A stretch of DNA of 6,908 nt from positions 1 through 6,908 of the forward strand of contig JAQGOI010000078.1 in NCBI GenBank assembly GCA_028293685.1, in the 5' to 3' direction. The notes beneath the pieces were generated by a model. That model was not told where the DNA came from and ran no database searches. It worked only from the letters and a program-made list of their open reading frames with translations. Made by a program: the position numbers and the translations under genes. The DNA is from Lysobacteraceae bacterium (lineage in GTDB: Bacteria > Pseudomonadota > Gammaproteobacteria > Xanthomonadales > Xanthomonadaceae). Within the stretch, counting starts at the first letter, position 1; each line of letters begins with the position of its first letter. Positions 6,629 through 6,908 of the stretch are shown here, piece after piece.

Positions 6629-6908
6629 AGCGCTGGAGTCCGCAGCATTGCCTATAAGGGGCCTGGAACCATGTCTTCAGTTCCAGTCGACAGGACCAGC
6701 CAATCCTTCAATGCGCATCGATGCATCGTTGCGACCCACCATCGCCAATAGCGAAGGACCGCTCGGTCCACTGAAGGATTTCAAACACCTGGAGCGCACG
6801 CGACCGGGTGATCCGCTTTCGTCAGGTTCGCGATCCTCGTCGAATATGGCGATGGCGCTCAACGGTTGAGCTTCGGACGCTTTGGGCGTCAAACACACCA
6901 GATATCGG
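6629..6908. other. Tail region without a convincing gene; several short inverted repeats
   Basis: Two overlapping open frames cross this stretch (6648-6869 plus, and 6677 to the edge on minus). Counted by eye, both have roughly equal GC at all three codon positions, unlike genes of a GC-rich genome, and neither product is recognisable. Perfect inverted repeats are seen at 6663-6669/6680-6686 (7 bp, CTGGAAC), 6756-6760/6765-6769 (5 bp, GCTC loop), 6858-6863/6865-6870 (6 bp, near-palindrome) and 6876-6880/6886-6890 (5 bp). Longer-range 9-bp pairs lie at 6702-6710/6772-6780 and 6739-6747/6847-6855. None is followed by a T run, so no intrinsic terminator for the antiporter gene is visible. Confidence 0.5.
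6677..6908 (-). CDS. Possible 3' end of an unknown convergent gene, partial at window edge
   Basis: A minus-strand frame enters from the right edge and stops at 6677, 48 bases from the antiporter stop, which would make a convergent pair. It gives about 76 residues (containing FDEDREPDESG and SGPSGPS) that I do not recognise. GC is nearly flat over codon positions, and the overlapping plus-strand frame is equally open, so this may be a chance frame. It is listed because 280 bases without a gene is long for this kind of genome and the frame stays open to the edge. Confidence 0.2.
   Translation of the reverse strand, partial: RYLVCLTPKASEAQPLSAIAIFDEDREPDESGSPGRVRSRCLKSFSGPSGPSLLAMVGRNDASMRIEGLAGPVDWN

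Noticed and set aside
6663..6686. 7-bp hairpin as terminator of the antiporter gene
   Set aside because: The 10-base loop and the absence of a T run on either strand do not fit an intrinsic terminator.
6648..6869. 73-codon plus-strand frame after the antiporter gene
   Set aside because: TTG start without a ribosome binding site, flat GC over codon positions and no recognisable product.

Overview
This is a GC-rich stretch of about 6.9 kb from a Gram-negative bacterium. The gene content (an outer-membrane-type lipoprotein signal, several envelope L,D-transpeptidases, a KefB/KefC-type K+ efflux antiporter) and the codon choice suggest a gammaproteobacterium, most likely of the Lysobacter/Xanthomonas group. 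That placement is inferred from gene style and was not tested by a search.

Layout. (1) Positions 1-2046, plus strand: the main part of a secreted subtilisin-like (S8) serine protease, cut at its N-terminus by the window edge, with a beta-sandwich region and three S-layer-homology (SLH) type repeats at the C-terminus. A strong intrinsic terminator follows at 2071-2098. (2) Positions 2100-4710, minus strand: three cell-wall genes in a row with gaps of 40 and 39 bases, read as an operon. In order of transcription they are a lipoprotein L,D-transpeptidase of the YkuD_2 type, a periplasmic L,D-transpeptidase with peptidoglycan-binding, LysM-like and YkuD domains, and a membrane-anchored M23 (LytM) endopeptidase. 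(3) Positions 4711-4810: a 100-base divergent intergenic region. (4) Positions 4811-6628, plus strand: a complete KefB/KefC-family K+/H+ antiporter with a C-terminal RCK (TrkA-N) domain. (5) Positions 6629-6908: a tail with no convincing gene. It holds a weak minus-strand open frame running off the edge and several short perfect inverted repeats.

How the parts fit. The central operon pairs two crosslinking or anchoring enzymes of the 3-3 type with a hydrolase that is predicted to be active, a coherent peptidoglycan-remodelling set. The protease converges on it and ends in a module that in other bacteria holds proteins to the cell wall or outer membrane, so both sides concern the envelope but they are not co-transcribed. 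The antiporter is divergent from the operon and is probably an independent electrophile/K+ response gene. I see no CRISPR array, tRNA, rRNA, insertion sequence or phage gene. No wholly new system is evident. The items most worth a second look are the SLH-tailed protease, the compact wall-remodelling operon, altered regulatory residues in the antiporter, and the inverted-repeat-rich tail.
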